64,000 nt of DNA from Yersinia nurmii (GTDB lineage Bacteria > Pseudomonadota > Gammaproteobacteria > Enterobacterales > Enterobacteriaceae), in the NCBI RefSeq assembly GCF_001112925.1, contig NZ_CPYD01000005.1, positions 248,001 to 312,000 of the forward strand, in the 5' to 3' direction. Below the pieces are notes generated by a model. The model made no database searches, was not told the origin of the DNA, and saw nothing but the letters and a program-made list of their open reading frames with translations. Shown piece by piece: positions 1 through 8,783 of this stretch. Every line of letters starts with the position of its first letter. The first letter of the stretch is position 1. A program made the translations under genes and the position numbers.

Positions 1-1
1 G

Positions 2-664
2 GGAATGGGGCTGATGGAAACAGGAATGGCTTGGTTCTGGCCTGATTCACGGGTTAAACGCTGGTTCACCGTTTCTGGCCTAAATAACCTGAAGAAAGCG
101 CAGGAAGGCAACCGAGGCGTGCTGGTTATCGGCGTACATTTTATGTCGCTGGAACTGGGCGGCCGCGTTATGGGCCAATGCCAACCGATGATGGCGATGT
201 ACCGTCCGCACAACAACAAAGCAATGGAATTTGTACAGACCTGGGGTCGTATGCGTTCGAATAAAGCGATGCTAGATCGTAAAGATCTGCGCGGCATGGT
301 ACATGCGTTGAAAAAAGGCGAAGCCGTTTGGTTTGCGCCTGATCAAGACTACGGCCCGCGCGGTAGCGTATTTGCCCCATTCTTTGCCGTCAATCAGGCA
401 GCGACTACCAGTGGTACTTTCATGCTGGCTCGTCTGGCCAAACCGGCGCTGTTACCTTTAGTTCTACTACGCAAACCCGATGGTAGCGGTTATGACCTGC
501 TGATTCAGCCAGCGCTAGAAGATTATCCGATCGACGATGAGCAAGCCGCTGCCTGTTATATGAATAAAGTGCTGGAAAAAGAGATCTTGCGTGCGCCAGA
601 GCAATATCTATGGCTGCATCGCCGCTTTAAAACCCGCCCAGCGGGTGCGCCTTCGCTGTATTAG
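2..664 (+). CDS. lpxP: Lipid A palmitoleoyl/lauroyl acyltransferase, 5' end cut by the window
   Basis: Transfers a fatty acyl chain from acyl-ACP to the Kdo2-lipid A precursor at the inner membrane; LpxP is the cold-induced palmitoleoyl version in E. coli. The open frame enters from the window edge, so about 85 N-terminal residues of a roughly 306-residue family are missing. The HX4E catalytic motif of the LpxL/LpxM/LpxP family is visible (HFMSLE, about 45 residues in), and the end ([11 protein letters not shown], then SLY) is typical. Similarity to recalled E. coli LpxP is clearly higher than to LpxL, notably the MYRPHNNK and FAPDQDYG segments. The acyl-chain preference itself is inferred. 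Confidence 0.88.
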   Translation, partial: GMGLMETGMAWFWPDSRVKRWFTVSGLNNLKKAQEGNRGVLVIGVHFMSLELGGRVMGQCQPMMAMYRPHNNKAMEFVQTWGRMRSNKAMLDRKDLRGMVHALKKGEAVWFAPDQDYGPRGSVFAPFFAVNQAATTSGTFMLARLAKPALLPLVLLRKPDGSGYDLLIQPALEDYPIDDEQAAACYMNKVLEKEILRAPEQYLWLHRRFKTRPAGAPSLY

Positions 665-679
665 CACCATCTGAATTGC

Positions 680-706
680 AAAAAAACCGGCAGAGCCGGT
701 TTTTTC
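680..706. terminator. Bidirectional terminator between lpxP and carbonic anhydrase
   Basis: Stem ACCGGC / GCCGGT around a short AGA loop, with A-run on the left and T-run on the right, so it can stop both convergent genes. Confidence 0.8.
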
Positions 707-731
707 TTGTCTGAAGAACGGCAAATGGCGG

Positions 732-1376
732 TTACTTCGCCATTTTATCTTCTACGCGATAGTCCGAAAGCGATGAGAAGGTGCGGGTTGCTTCATCCAG
801 TACATCAATAGAGCCGGTCTCAATGTCATAAACCCAACCGTGTAAGCGCAAACGCCCCTGCGCTGTCGCCAATGCCACCGACGGGTGAGTTTTAATATTC
901 GCCAGCTGCGCAATCACATTCTCACGTACCAGAGAATTCAGCCGATCTTTGGGTGAAGCATGAGGCAACGCGGCGTTGACCAACTTGGCCGAATCCGCAT
1001 GACGCAGCCAAGCTGCGACTGCAGGCAGATGATCCAAACACTGACACTCTGCAATCGCGCTCATGGCACCACAGTTTGAATGCCCGCAAATTACCACATC
1101 AGTAACGCCCAACACTGCCACAGCATATTCTACCGTCGCGGAAACACCACCTGGCTCTGGCCCGTAAGAGGGCACAATATTCCCGGCATTCCGAATGACA
1201 AACAGCTCTCCCGGCTCCCGTTGAGTCAGCAGTTCCGGCACCACGCGGCTATCAGAGCAAGTCACAAACAGCGCACCGGGATGCTGTGTATCGGCCAACT
1301 GTTTAAAGAGTTCAGAACGCTGTGGAAACACTTCTCGTTGGAACTTCAGAAAACCGTCAATAATATCTTGCATCAT
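732..1376 (-). CDS. Beta-class carbonic anhydrase (CynT-like)
   Basis: Catalyses reversible hydration of CO2 to bicarbonate in the cytoplasm. The zinc ligands of the beta class are all present: Cys40 and Asp42 in CSDSR, His99 and Cys102 in GHSNCGAM. Length 214 aa. The sequence resembles E. coli CynT more than Can, but no cyanase genes are nearby, so no symbol is given. Two adjacent ATGs start it (1376 and 1373); the AGGAG box is 4 bases from the first and 7 from the second, so the second may be used. It lies 57 bases downstream of cidB on the same strand and may be co-transcribed with cidAB. Confidence 0.92.
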   Translation of the reverse strand: MMQDIIDGFLKFQREVFPQRSELFKQLADTQHPGALFVTCSDSRVVPELLTQREPGELFVIRNAGNIVPSYGPEPGGVSATVEYAVAVLGVTDVVICGHSNCGAMSAIAECQCLDHLPAVAAWLRHADSAKLVNAALPHASPKDRLNSLVRENVIAQLANIKTHPSVALATAQGRLRLHGWVYDIETGSIDVLDEATRTFSSLSDYRVEDKMAK

Positions 1377-1433
1377 ATTTCTCCTCGCCTGTTCAACGCC
1401 GACTCACGCCAGCACGCTGGCAAGTTTTGTCGC

Positions 1434-2123
1434 TTACCATAATAAATATCCTATCAGCGGTGCGCCGATTACGGTAATAATTCCGGCCAACATCATTACC
1501 AGGCTAGCGACCACCCCTTCCTGTTGACCTATTTCATAAGCTTTGGCCGTTCCTGCACCGTGGGAAGAGGCGCCCAAACCGGCACCTTTTGCTAAACCGC
1601 TACGCACCGATAGCCGCAGAAACAACAAATCGCCTACCGCCATACCGAATACGCCAGTAATCACGACAAACAGTGCGACCAAATCTGGCTGTCCACCCAA
1701 CTGTTTCGCCGCTTCCAACGCAAAAGGCGTCGTGATAGAGCGCACCGCCAGACTGCGCTGTACCTCTTCTGAGAGCGTCAGCAGCTTCGCTAGCCACACC
1801 GAGCTGGCTACTGCAACGGTAATCGCAGTTATCACTCCAGCGCTGAGAGAAAGCCAGTGACGACGAATAATTGATAGATTCTCATACACCGGTACCGCAA
1901 AGGCGATAGTGGCTGGGCCAAGTAGCCATAATAACCAATGGGTTTCGCCAATATAATCCTGATAAGAAATATGAGTGACCACCAGCAATAACACCAAAAT
2001 CATTGGTGTCAGGACGAGCGGCATTAGCAGCAAGGAACGGCGGCGGAGATAGAGTTTCTTATTGGCAAAATACAGCCCTAGCGTCGCCAAAAAGCACAGA
2101 ATACTGATAATAAAGTCATTCAT
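1434..2123 (-). CDS. cidB: LrgB/CidB-family membrane protein
   Basis: Multi-pass inner-membrane protein of the LrgB/CidB/YohK family, linked to control of murein hydrolase activity, cell lysis and, in some bacteria, export of small organic acids. About 229 aa from the ATG at 2123, which begins MNDF followed by a hydrophobic segment. The C-terminal GLGASSHGAGTAKAYE stretch is the family hallmark. An in-frame ATG 36 bases upstream exists, but it lies inside cidA; the chosen start overlaps the cidA stop by 8 bases, typical of translational coupling. The precise role in Gram-negative bacteria is not settled. Confidence 0.88.
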   Translation of the reverse strand: MNDFIISILCFLATLGLYFANKKLYLRRRSLLLMPLVLTPMILVLLLVVTHISYQDYIGETHWLLWLLGPATIAFAVPVYENLSIIRRHWLSLSAGVITAITVAVASSVWLAKLLTLSEEVQRSLAVRSITTPFALEAAKQLGGQPDLVALFVVITGVFGMAVGDLLFLRLSVRSGLAKGAGLGASSHGAGTAKAYEIGQQEGVVASLVMMLAGIITVIGAPLIGYLLW

Positions 2124-2541
2124 GATGAGCTGATTTACGCCGCTGTAGCCAGATTTCAAACCGATAGACTCGATCGACCACTAATCCGGTAGCGGCCAGT
2201 GTCAGCATGGTACTCACGGCGATAACGGCAAAAATCTTCCAGCCATCTACCCTCAATAGCTGGGAATAATTCACCACAGCGACCACCGCCGGAACAAAGA
2301 ACAACAGCATTTCCGCCAATAACCAGCGAGAACCGGCTTTAACCCAGTTCATCGGCATAATGCGTAATACGATCAGCGTCAGTAACAACAACATACCGAC
2401 GATATTTGCTGGCAGCGGCAAATGGAAAATCCGCACTAATTGATCGGCAATCACAAAGAGCCCAGCGTATAACGCCACCTGAACCGGCACCTGTATACGT
2501 TGGAGGAAAGACGGCGCAAAACTGCGTAACGCCAATGACAT
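2116..2541 (-). CDS. cidA: CidA/LrgA-family holin-like protein
   Basis: Small holin-like inner-membrane protein, 141 aa, with four predicted hydrophobic helices and the family segment PLPANIVGMLLL. It is paired with cidB, whose start overlaps its stop. LrgA/CidA proteins modulate autolysis in Staphylococcus; in enterobacteria the function is less clear. The divergent LysR gene next door and the palindrome between them indicate LysR control, as for cid operons regulated by CidR in Gram-positives. The E. coli relative is YohJ. Confidence 0.88.
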   Translation of the reverse strand: MSLALRSFAPSFLQRIQVPVQVALYAGLFVIADQLVRIFHLPLPANIVGMLLLLTLIVLRIMPMNWVKAGSRWLLAEMLLFFVPAVVAVVNYSQLLRVDGWKIFAVIAVSTMLTLAATGLVVDRVYRFEIWLQRRKSAHHE

Positions 2542-2627
2542 GAGTGAACCCCAATGGGAAAAATTTTACAGCATCCAGTATAGGCGCGCGGAAAGCTTGC
2601 CAAAAATGAATTAAAATTATCTTAATC

Positions 2628-2642
2628 ATGCCAAATTGGCAT
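2628..2642. promoter_or_regulatory. LysR-type operator palindrome between cidA and the LysR gene
   Basis: ATGCCAAATTGGCAT is a perfect inverted repeat (7-base arms, one central base) that contains a T-N11-A LysR box. It lies 48 bases before the LysR start and 87 bases before the cidA start, the usual place for an autoregulatory and activating site. Confidence 0.75.
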
Positions 2643-2689
2643 ACTTAGGGTGATGACTCAGGCTGCCAGCCAATTTTCGGGGAATACAG

Positions 2690-3592
2690 ATGGATATCCG
2701 CACCTTACGCTACTTTGTCGAAGTCGTACGCCAGCAGAGCTTCACTCGCGCCGCAGAGAAACTGTTTGTCACTCAACCGACTATCAGCAAAATGCTGCGC
2801 AATTTGGAAGAAGAGCTGGAATGCAGCCTGTTGATTCGCGAAGGTCGCCGCCTGCATTTAACCGATAGCGGTCAGGCCGTTTATCAGCGCGGTGTCGCCA
2901 TTTTGGATCAGTTTCAGCAGTTAGAAACCGAGCTGGAAGATATTGGCTCACTGAAAAAAGGCCGCCTACGCCTGGGCATACCGCCGATGGTCGGTACCCA
3001 AATGGCGGTATTAATCAGTGAATTTCGCCAAAGTTACCCCGGAGTAGAACTCCGTATTGCCGAATTCGGCGGCCTGACCGTCCAGCAGGCAGTGCTTTCC
3101 GGCGAGCTGGATTTAGCGCTCACCGCCCTACCCGCAGATGCCGATTTGCCTCTGACTTCATTGCCATTATTCAGCCATCCGCTATGCGTTGTGGTACCGC
3201 GCACGCCCTTTTGGCTCAACCGAACCACCATTAGTATTCCCGAATTGGCAGAACAGCCGATCCTAATTTATAACGAGGATTTCGCGCTTTATCGCCAGTT
3301 GATGGATGCATTCTCCGCTAATGGATTTTCACCGAAAATTGCCGTTCGCAGCGGTCAATGGGATTTTCTGGCTGCCATGGTGCAGGCAAATATCGGCATC
3401 GCCATTTTGCCGGAGCCTATCTGTCAACGGCTCGATAAGAGTACGTTACTGTGGCTTCCGCTCGAACCTATACTTCCCTGGCGATTGGGACTGATTTGGC
3501 GTCAGGGCAGCTATTTGTCCCACAGCGCGCAGGCGTGGATTGCCCGTTGTCGAGAATTCTGGCCGAACGGCTCGTTACTAGGAAAAAGCTAG
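2690..3592 (+). CDS. LysR-family transcriptional regulator of the cid locus
   Basis: 300 aa. The N-terminal winged helix (residues 1-60, MDIRTLRYFVEVVRQQSFTRAAE, with TQPTISKML as the recognition helix) is followed by a periplasmic-binding-like effector domain from about residue 90. It is transcribed divergently from cidAB with a perfect LysR box in the 148-base gap. Control of cidAB is inferred from this arrangement, which matches CidR in other bacteria; the effector molecule cannot be told from sequence. Confidence 0.88.
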   Translation: MDIRTLRYFVEVVRQQSFTRAAEKLFVTQPTISKMLRNLEEELECSLLIREGRRLHLTDSGQAVYQRGVAILDQFQQLETELEDIGSLKKGRLRLGIPPMVGTQMAVLISEFRQSYPGVELRIAEFGGLTVQQAVLSGELDLALTALPADADLPLTSLPLFSHPLCVVVPRTPFWLNRTTISIPELAEQPILIYNEDFALYRQLMDAFSANGFSPKIAVRSGQWDFLAAMVQANIGIAILPEPICQRLDKSTLLWLPLEPILPWRLGLIWRQGSYLSHSAQAWIARCREFWPNGSLLGKS

Positions 3593-3622
3593 AGAGTTAA
3601 TGCGGGGCTGAGTGATGGGAGA

Positions 3623-3652
3623 AACGAGCGGAGCCTAACGACTCCGCTCGTT
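3623..3652. terminator. Hairpin between the convergent LysR gene and yjcE
   Basis: Perfect 11-base stem, AACGAGCGGAG paired with CTCCGCTCGTT across an 8-base loop. T-runs are short, so strength is uncertain, but its place between two gene ends fits a shared terminator. Confidence 0.6.
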
Positions 3653-3659
3653 AAGGGAA

Positions 3660-5309
3660 TTAACCTTCTTTTTCTATCAACAAGGCTTCCAGTAAATCCA
3701 AATCGTGCAGCAGCTTTTGCAGCGTTTCGTTGCTAATTTTCTGCGTCGCACGCAGATGATAAAGCTCACCGCGCTCTGCCCGTAACGCGGTTAAACGGAA
3801 GCGACGCTCCAGATTCTCTATCAGCAAGGTATTGTCGATTTCATCTTTACTGCCCGTGCGCCGCCGCAGAGTCCCTATTACCCGCGAACTGACTTCCTTC
3901 AGCAATTGCTCGTCAATATTCTCTTCCGTACTGGCCGCCAGTCGTTCTTCCATCTTATTCAGGCTAACAATAGCCACTTCGGCCATTGCGGCCTTGGCGG
4001 CACGAATTTCTTCACGGCTGACGCTTTTATCCCCAACCACAACGCCGCGTAGCAGCAGCGGCAAGGCAATGACCCCCATGATCAGCGAGAAGAGAATGAC
4101 ACCAGTAGCGATAAATACCAGTTGGTAACGCGATGGGAACGCGGTGCCATCACTCAGTAATAAGGGAATCGACAACACACCGGCCAGCGTAATCGCCCCA
4201 CGCACGCCAGCAAATGAAGCGACCCATAGCTCACGGGTGGTGTACTCGCTGAACAACAGCGGGCGTTTTTTCATGACTCGCTTACTGATGCGTTTCATCA
4301 ACCACAGCCAGCTAAAACGCAGCATCAGGAGCGCCACATAGATAATGGCGACGTCGGCAAACAAATTCCAAGTTTGAATAGTGGGGTCCAGCTCGGCCTG
4401 TAGAATCGAGGTTTCCAGAATCCCCGGCAGTTGCAGGCCCAACATGATAAACACCATGCCGTTGAAGACGAACTCCAGCATCGACCATACGCTATCCGCA
4501 CGCAGGCGCATTGCCAAAGGTGCATTGCGAATGACGCCAGACTGACTGATAGTCATCCCCGCAGCTACCGCCGCCAGAATCCCCGATACGCCAATATGTT
4601 CAGCAATCAAATAAGAGGCAAACGGCAGTAATAGCAGGAAAACGATTTGCGTCGCCGGATCGTCACCGCTCCAGCGGCTCATAATACGCAGCGATTTACT
4701 GTACAGCCAGGTTACGGCCACGCCAGCCAACAGCCCGCCAATCGCCACTTTCAGGAACTCCAGCGTAGCGCCAGAAACGCTGAAAATCATGGTGCCCATC
4801 GCCACGGCAATAGCAAACTTCAACGCCACCAGACCAGAGGCATCATTCATCAAGGCTTCGCCTTCCAGCACGCCCATAATGGATTTTGGAATACGCCCTT
4901 TGCCCACAATACCGGACAGCGCCACGGCATCGGTTGGCGAAAGCACGGCAGCCAGCGCAAAGGCGGCAACCAGTGGAATCCCCGGAACCATCCAATAAAT
5001 CAAATAGCCTACGCCAACAACCGTAACCAGCACCAACGCCAAGGCCAGACCGAAAATCTCCCGACCGTGATGAATAAACTCGCGAGTAGGCGTTTTCCAA
5101 CCGTCGGCAAACAACAACGGAGGAATAAACAGTACCAAGAATAGCTCGGGATCGAAATTAACGTGCAACCCGAAGTGAGGCCAGGCGAGCAAAGCACCAC
5201 AAACGATTTGCATCAGAGGGAGAGGGATTTGAAACGGCAACATCCGGGTGACAACACCTGAGAGTGATACCACCAAAATCAGGATGAGGATTGTAAAAAA
5301 GATTTCCAT
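3660..5309 (-). CDS. yjcE: CPA1 family Na+/H+ antiporter
   Basis: Inner-membrane cation/proton antiporter, 549 aa, the same length as E. coli YjcE. About twelve hydrophobic segments fill residues 1-415; the SPTDAVALSGI motif (about residues 124-134) and the NDASGLVALK motif (about 155-164) carry the acidic residues expected for ion exchange in the NhaP/CPA1 family. The last 130 residues are hydrophilic and helical, a cytoplasmic tail. It neighbours ghxP on the same strand as yjcD-yjcE do in E. coli; 213 bases separate them, so it probably has its own promoter. Ion specificity is inferred. Confidence 0.9.
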   Translation of the reverse strand: MEIFFTILILILVVSLSGVVTRMLPFQIPLPLMQIVCGALLAWPHFGLHVNFDPELFLVLFIPPLLFADGWKTPTREFIHHGREIFGLALALVLVTVVGVGYLIYWMVPGIPLVAAFALAAVLSPTDAVALSGIVGKGRIPKSIMGVLEGEALMNDASGLVALKFAIAVAMGTMIFSVSGATLEFLKVAIGGLLAGVAVTWLYSKSLRIMSRWSGDDPATQIVFLLLLPFASYLIAEHIGVSGILAAVAAGMTISQSGVIRNAPLAMRLRADSVWSMLEFVFNGMVFIMLGLQLPGILETSILQAELDPTIQTWNLFADVAIIYVALLMLRFSWLWLMKRISKRVMKKRPLLFSEYTTRELWVASFAGVRGAITLAGVLSIPLLLSDGTAFPSRYQLVFIATGVILFSLIMGVIALPLLLRGVVVGDKSVSREEIRAAKAAMAEVAIVSLNKMEERLAASTEENIDEQLLKEVSSRVIGTLRRRTGSKDEIDNTLLIENLERRFRLTALRAERGELYHLRATQKISNETLQKLLHDLDLLEALLIEKEG

Positions 5310-5470
5310 GCTTTCCTTAGACTCAACGCGACTTAAGTTCTGATCTTACCCACCCTCTTCAAGGGGCGGGGGGCCTGATAGGTGATAGTAGATCACTTTT
5401 TTCTTCGCGGGGAAAAAACCTGTTACTGACAGCAGCAAAAGCATAAACAGCGGGGAGTTTGACTAAAATA

Positions 5471-5502
5471 GCGGTAAGGAGAGGCGATTACCGCTCCTTA
5501 CC
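5471..5502 (-). terminator. Overlapping alternative hairpins downstream of ghxP
   Basis: GCGGTAA pairs with TTACCGC (5471-5477 and 5488-5494), while GGTAAGGAG can instead pair with CTCCTTACC (5473-5481 and 5494-5502). The two stems exclude each other. Probably the ghxP terminator region, although no clear U-run follows. Confidence 0.4.
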
Positions 5503-5522
5503 AACCAGATGAAACCGTTATA

Positions 5523-6890
5523 TCAGATAGCCCAACCGCCGGCATAGAATGCCACCAGCGCGATGGCAATAATCACGGTGCCGATATTCAGCTTACGCCA
5601 TTCGCCAGAGAAAATACGGCCAATCACCAGTGAGCTGAAGCCCAGCATAATGCCGGTAACAATGTTGCAGGTCAGTACGATAAACACCGCACACAACAAG
5701 CCGGACATCGCATCCACAAAGTCGCTGAAATCCAGTTTGGCTACGTTGCTCAGCATTAATAAACCGACGTACATCAGAGCCGGTGCCGTCGCGTAACCAG
5801 GAACCAGATAAGACAGTGGAGACAGGAACAGAATCAGCAGGAATAAAATACCGACTACCGTGGCCGTCAGGCCTGTTTTGCCCCCCGCAGCGGTACCCGC
5901 CGCAGATTCGATATACACCGCCGCCGGAGCCGCGCCGACCAAACCGGCAAAGATGCTGCTCACCGAGTCAGACGTCAAAGCTTTACCGCCGTTGATGATC
6001 TGCCCATCTTTATCCAGCAGATTAGCCTGCCCCGCTACCGCCCGAATCGTGCCAGTGGCATCAAACACCGCCGTCATCACCAGCGCCAGTACGCTCGGCA
6101 ATACCACTGGCTGCAAAGCACCCATAATATCTAGGCTGAAAATCAGCGAGTCACCGTTGGCATCAGCCAGACTTGGCATCGCAAACAGACCTTGATAAGT
6201 CACGCTTGGATCAAAAATCAAGCCAATGATTGAGATGGCGATAATCACTAGCAGAATACCTCCCGGCACCCGCAGTTTCTCCAGACCAAAGATCACCGCC
6301 AGACCCAATAACGTCATGATCACTGGGAAAGAAGTGAAAGCGCCCAGCGCCACTGGCAAACCTTCCAGCGGGTTTTTAATGACCAGACCGACACCGTTGG
6401 CAGCAATCAGCAGTAAAAACAGGCCGATACCAATCCCTGTACCGTGAGCGACGCCCATCGGCAAATTACGCAGAATCCAAGAACGAATGCCTGTTACCGA
6501 AATAAGGGTAAACAGTACCCCCATCAGGAATACCGCGCCCAAAGCCACGGGAATACTGATGTGCTGACCGAGGACCAGACTGAATGCGGTAAAAGCGGTC
6601 AGAGAGATGGCACAGCCAATGGCCATCGGCAGATTCGCCCATAACCCCATTAACAGAGAGCCAAGCCCGGCCACCAGACAGGTTGCGACAAATACTGCCG
6701 TCGGTGGAAAACCGGCTTTGCCTAACATGGCTGGCACAACGATGACCGAGTAAACCATGGCCAAAAAGGTTGTTAGACCGGCCAGAACTTCCTGGCGCAC
6801 ATTGGTATTGCGTTCGCTCAGTTTAAAAAATGCATCCAACGCGCCTTTCGGCTTCATATCGTCGTTCGCTTGAGGATTGGTACTAGACAT
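5523..6890 (-). CDS. ghxP: Guanine/hypoxanthine permease (AzgA-type NCS2)
   Basis: Proton-coupled uptake of guanine and hypoxanthine across the inner membrane for purine salvage. 455 aa, close to E. coli GhxP (YjcD, 449 aa), with the AzgA-type start ([26 protein letters not shown] pattern near residues 18-43), about 12-14 membrane segments and the [22 protein letters not shown] stretch around residues 315-336. It adjoins yjcE as in E. coli. Two PurR-like boxes lie 112-182 bases upstream, consistent with repression when purines are plentiful. Confidence 0.92.
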   Translation of the reverse strand: MSSTNPQANDDMKPKGALDAFFKLSERNTNVRQEVLAGLTTFLAMVYSVIVVPAMLGKAGFPPTAVFVATCLVAGLGSLLMGLWANLPMAIGCAISLTAFTAFSLVLGQHISIPVALGAVFLMGVLFTLISVTGIRSWILRNLPMGVAHGTGIGIGLFLLLIAANGVGLVIKNPLEGLPVALGAFTSFPVIMTLLGLAVIFGLEKLRVPGGILLVIIAISIIGLIFDPSVTYQGLFAMPSLADANGDSLIFSLDIMGALQPVVLPSVLALVMTAVFDATGTIRAVAGQANLLDKDGQIINGGKALTSDSVSSIFAGLVGAAPAAVYIESAAGTAAGGKTGLTATVVGILFLLILFLSPLSYLVPGYATAPALMYVGLLMLSNVAKLDFSDFVDAMSGLLCAVFIVLTCNIVTGIMLGFSSLVIGRIFSGEWRKLNIGTVIIAIALVAFYAGGWAI

Positions 6891-7001
6891 GATTATGTCC
6901 CCTGTGTGTCAACAAATAGCCTGCACGCGGTTCCGACAAATCGCTTTCATTATCGAGCATCCATCGATGCTATTTCCCCGAAATAGTTACGCTGGAAAGA
7001 A

Positions 7002-7017
7002 AAGCAAACGATTAGCT
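7002..7017. promoter_or_regulatory. Putative PurR operator 1 upstream of ghxP
   Basis: AAGCAAACGATTAGCT matches the PurR consensus (ANGCAANCGNTTNCNT) at all but one fixed position. It lies upstream of a purine permease whose E. coli homologue belongs to the PurR regulon. Confidence 0.6.
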
Positions 7018-7056
7018 GGCTGCGCGCACAACCGATAAAAAAGTAAGGTTTATTCA

Positions 7057-7072
7057 AGGCAAACGATTATCT
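7057..7072. promoter_or_regulatory. Putative PurR operator 2 upstream of ghxP
   Basis: AGGCAAACGATTATCT, again one mismatch to the PurR consensus, 55 bases from the first copy (about five helical turns), which would allow two dimers on one face of the DNA. Confidence 0.55.
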
Positions 7073-7267
7073 AGCCATCCATAGTGACTAATCAACACCA
7101 GATGGCGACATTTAATGCATTTTATGACAATAAATAGCCATTCTCAGAAATGTGCGGGGGATCTCATCCCTAGAACACCATTTTTGTGTCGTTAACATTG
7201 GGCAAAAAGCATTGGTGAGAACAATAACGGAAATGCCAGACGGCACGAGTGGAGGATAATCTGGCTC

Positions 7268-7318
7268 ACCGGTTTCCACACAGTTCGGTCAAAGCCGCCA
7301 AGGGGAAACCGGTTTTTT
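7268..7318 (+). terminator. Plus-strand intrinsic terminator with no plus-strand gene upstream
   Basis: ACCGGTTTCC pairs with GGAAACCGGT across a 26-base loop and is followed by six T on the plus strand. The only genes nearby, ghxP and gst, are on the minus strand. The 450-base gap from 6891 to 7340 otherwise holds the two PurR-like boxes and no convincing ORF. Confidence 0.5.
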
Positions 7319-7340
7319 ATCTCTGGTTGAGGAAATGACT

Positions 7341-8009
7341 CTAGCGAACCAGTTCGAATTTACCGCCGCGCTCCACCGCACGTTGGTATGCCGGTCGGCT
7401 GCGAATACGCACCAGAAAATCTTGCAATTTCGGGTAGCGGGATAACCCTTTTCCAGCATCGATCGCCTCAATGGGGAAACTCATCTGCACATCTGCCGCA
7501 CTAAAATCACTGCCAGCAAACCACTGATTGGTACTCAAGTGCTGTTCCAGATAATCAAGGTGCGTAGCGATCTGTTTATCCAGATAATTTTTCTGCACTC
7601 CTTTGCCGATCGCTCTCGCCACCGGACGCAGTAACCACGGCATCGGCGGGTATCCCAGACGACTAAAGATCAGCTTCATCACCAACGGCGGCATCAGCGA
7701 ACCTTCGGCGTAATGCATCCAGTAACGATATTGTTGGCGATCGTAATGATCCGTCGGCTTAAATTCACCTTGAGCATCATATGTTTCCTGCAAATACTCA
7801 ATAATGGCTCCCGACTCTGCCAAAGTAATATCTCCATCGGTAATCACCGGCGCTTTTCCCAGCGGGTGAACCTTTTTCAACTCAGGCGGAGCCAGCAGAC
7901 TGCCCGCATCACGCTGATAGCGTTTTAGGTCATAGGGGACTTGCAGCTCTTCCAGCATCCATAGGATACGCTGAGAGCGAGAATTGTTCAGATGATGAAC
8001 TATGACCAT
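7341..8009 (-). CDS. Glutathione S-transferase family protein
   Basis: Cytosolic GST fold of 222 aa: a thioredoxin-like N-terminal domain (residues 1-80) with a likely catalytic Ser10 (NNSRSQRI) and the glutathione-binding ESGAIIEYL motif at about 65-73, then an all-helical C-terminal domain with the family N-cap motif FSAADVQMSFP around 165-175. It would conjugate or reduce electrophiles with glutathione. It stands alone on the minus strand; substrate unknown. It marks the left edge of the conserved backbone beside the ter locus. Confidence 0.85.
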   Translation of the reverse strand: MVIVHHLNNSRSQRILWMLEELQVPYDLKRYQRDAGSLLAPPELKKVHPLGKAPVITDGDITLAESGAIIEYLQETYDAQGEFKPTDHYDRQQYRYWMHYAEGSLMPPLVMKLIFSRLGYPPMPWLLRPVARAIGKGVQKNYLDKQIATHLDYLEQHLSTNQWFAGSDFSAADVQMSFPIEAIDAGKGLSRYPKLQDFLVRIRSRPAYQRAVERGGKFELVR

Positions 8010-8230
8010 TAGAAAACTCCAGAGTAGGAAAGCAGAGATCGAAAAAACTGAGTATAGCCGATGATAATCGCCAACTTTTATTACCTTGCTAATTATCTGA
8101 TAAGAGATTGTTCAGCCAGTCAGCAATAAAGAAACGCCACGGGCTAATATCCCGATTCACTGTTATATCAGGGAGTATCGCTTTGCGGTAAACGGATTCG
8201 CCATAAGAATAAATCTGCGTTGACGATATT

Positions 8231-8578
8231 TTACTTAGAGGAAGGAAGATCGGTAAACTCTTGCTCAATCAGGTATTTTTTGTCACTTAACATGGTTAGC
8301 GCGCCCTGAAGCGTTGTTGATATCCCAACCAGATCTCGCCATTCCACCAGACTGTTTTTCCAGATATATCTCCACCCTTTTTTGCCTTTGATATAGGTTA
8401 ACTGGAGTAACTCAATCTGCACCTTATCTACCAAAGCAGCTGATAAATAAATGCGCCGACCTTTCAGTTCATAAATCAGTTTAGCCCTGATCCCAGCCGA
8501 CAAATCAGCATTAAAGCGGGCGCAAAACGATGCCAGTATCCCTTCGAGGTCTTCTAATTCATCCATACCGCTAATCAT
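8231..8578 (-). CDS. Small hypothetical protein beside the ter locus
   Basis: About 115 aa, not recognised. An AGGGGAG box sits 5 bases before the ATG at 8578, so this start is preferred over the GTG at 8584, which would touch the box. The protein begins with an acidic helix (MDELEDLEGILASF), has a basic, aromatic middle (YIKGKKGWRYIWKNSLVEW) and an acidic end. No signal peptide or membrane segment is seen. It lies between gst and the HAD-IB gene; with good ribosome binding and typical codon use it looks real. Membership of the ter locus is only a guess from position. Confidence 0.55.
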   Translation of the reverse strand: MISGMDELEDLEGILASFCARFNADLSAGIRAKLIYELKGRRIYLSAALVDKVQIELLQLTYIKGKKGWRYIWKNSLVEWRDLVGISTTLQGALTMLSDKKYLIEQEFTDLPSSK

Positions 8579-8783
8579 CCGCACTCCCCTTGCTTAACCT
8601 GCATGATTGAAAGCCTGCTTACACCCTATCCTTGATGTTATTGAATTCCCTGTCTTCATCGGTTCTATCAAAATAGGGCTCCTGAATACACACAAGGTTA
8701 TGTCAGCCAGAGCCGCCTGAGGGTGTTATCATGACTCAAAACTTATCATGACATCCAGCCCGATAAATGGAGTCCAGTGACCA

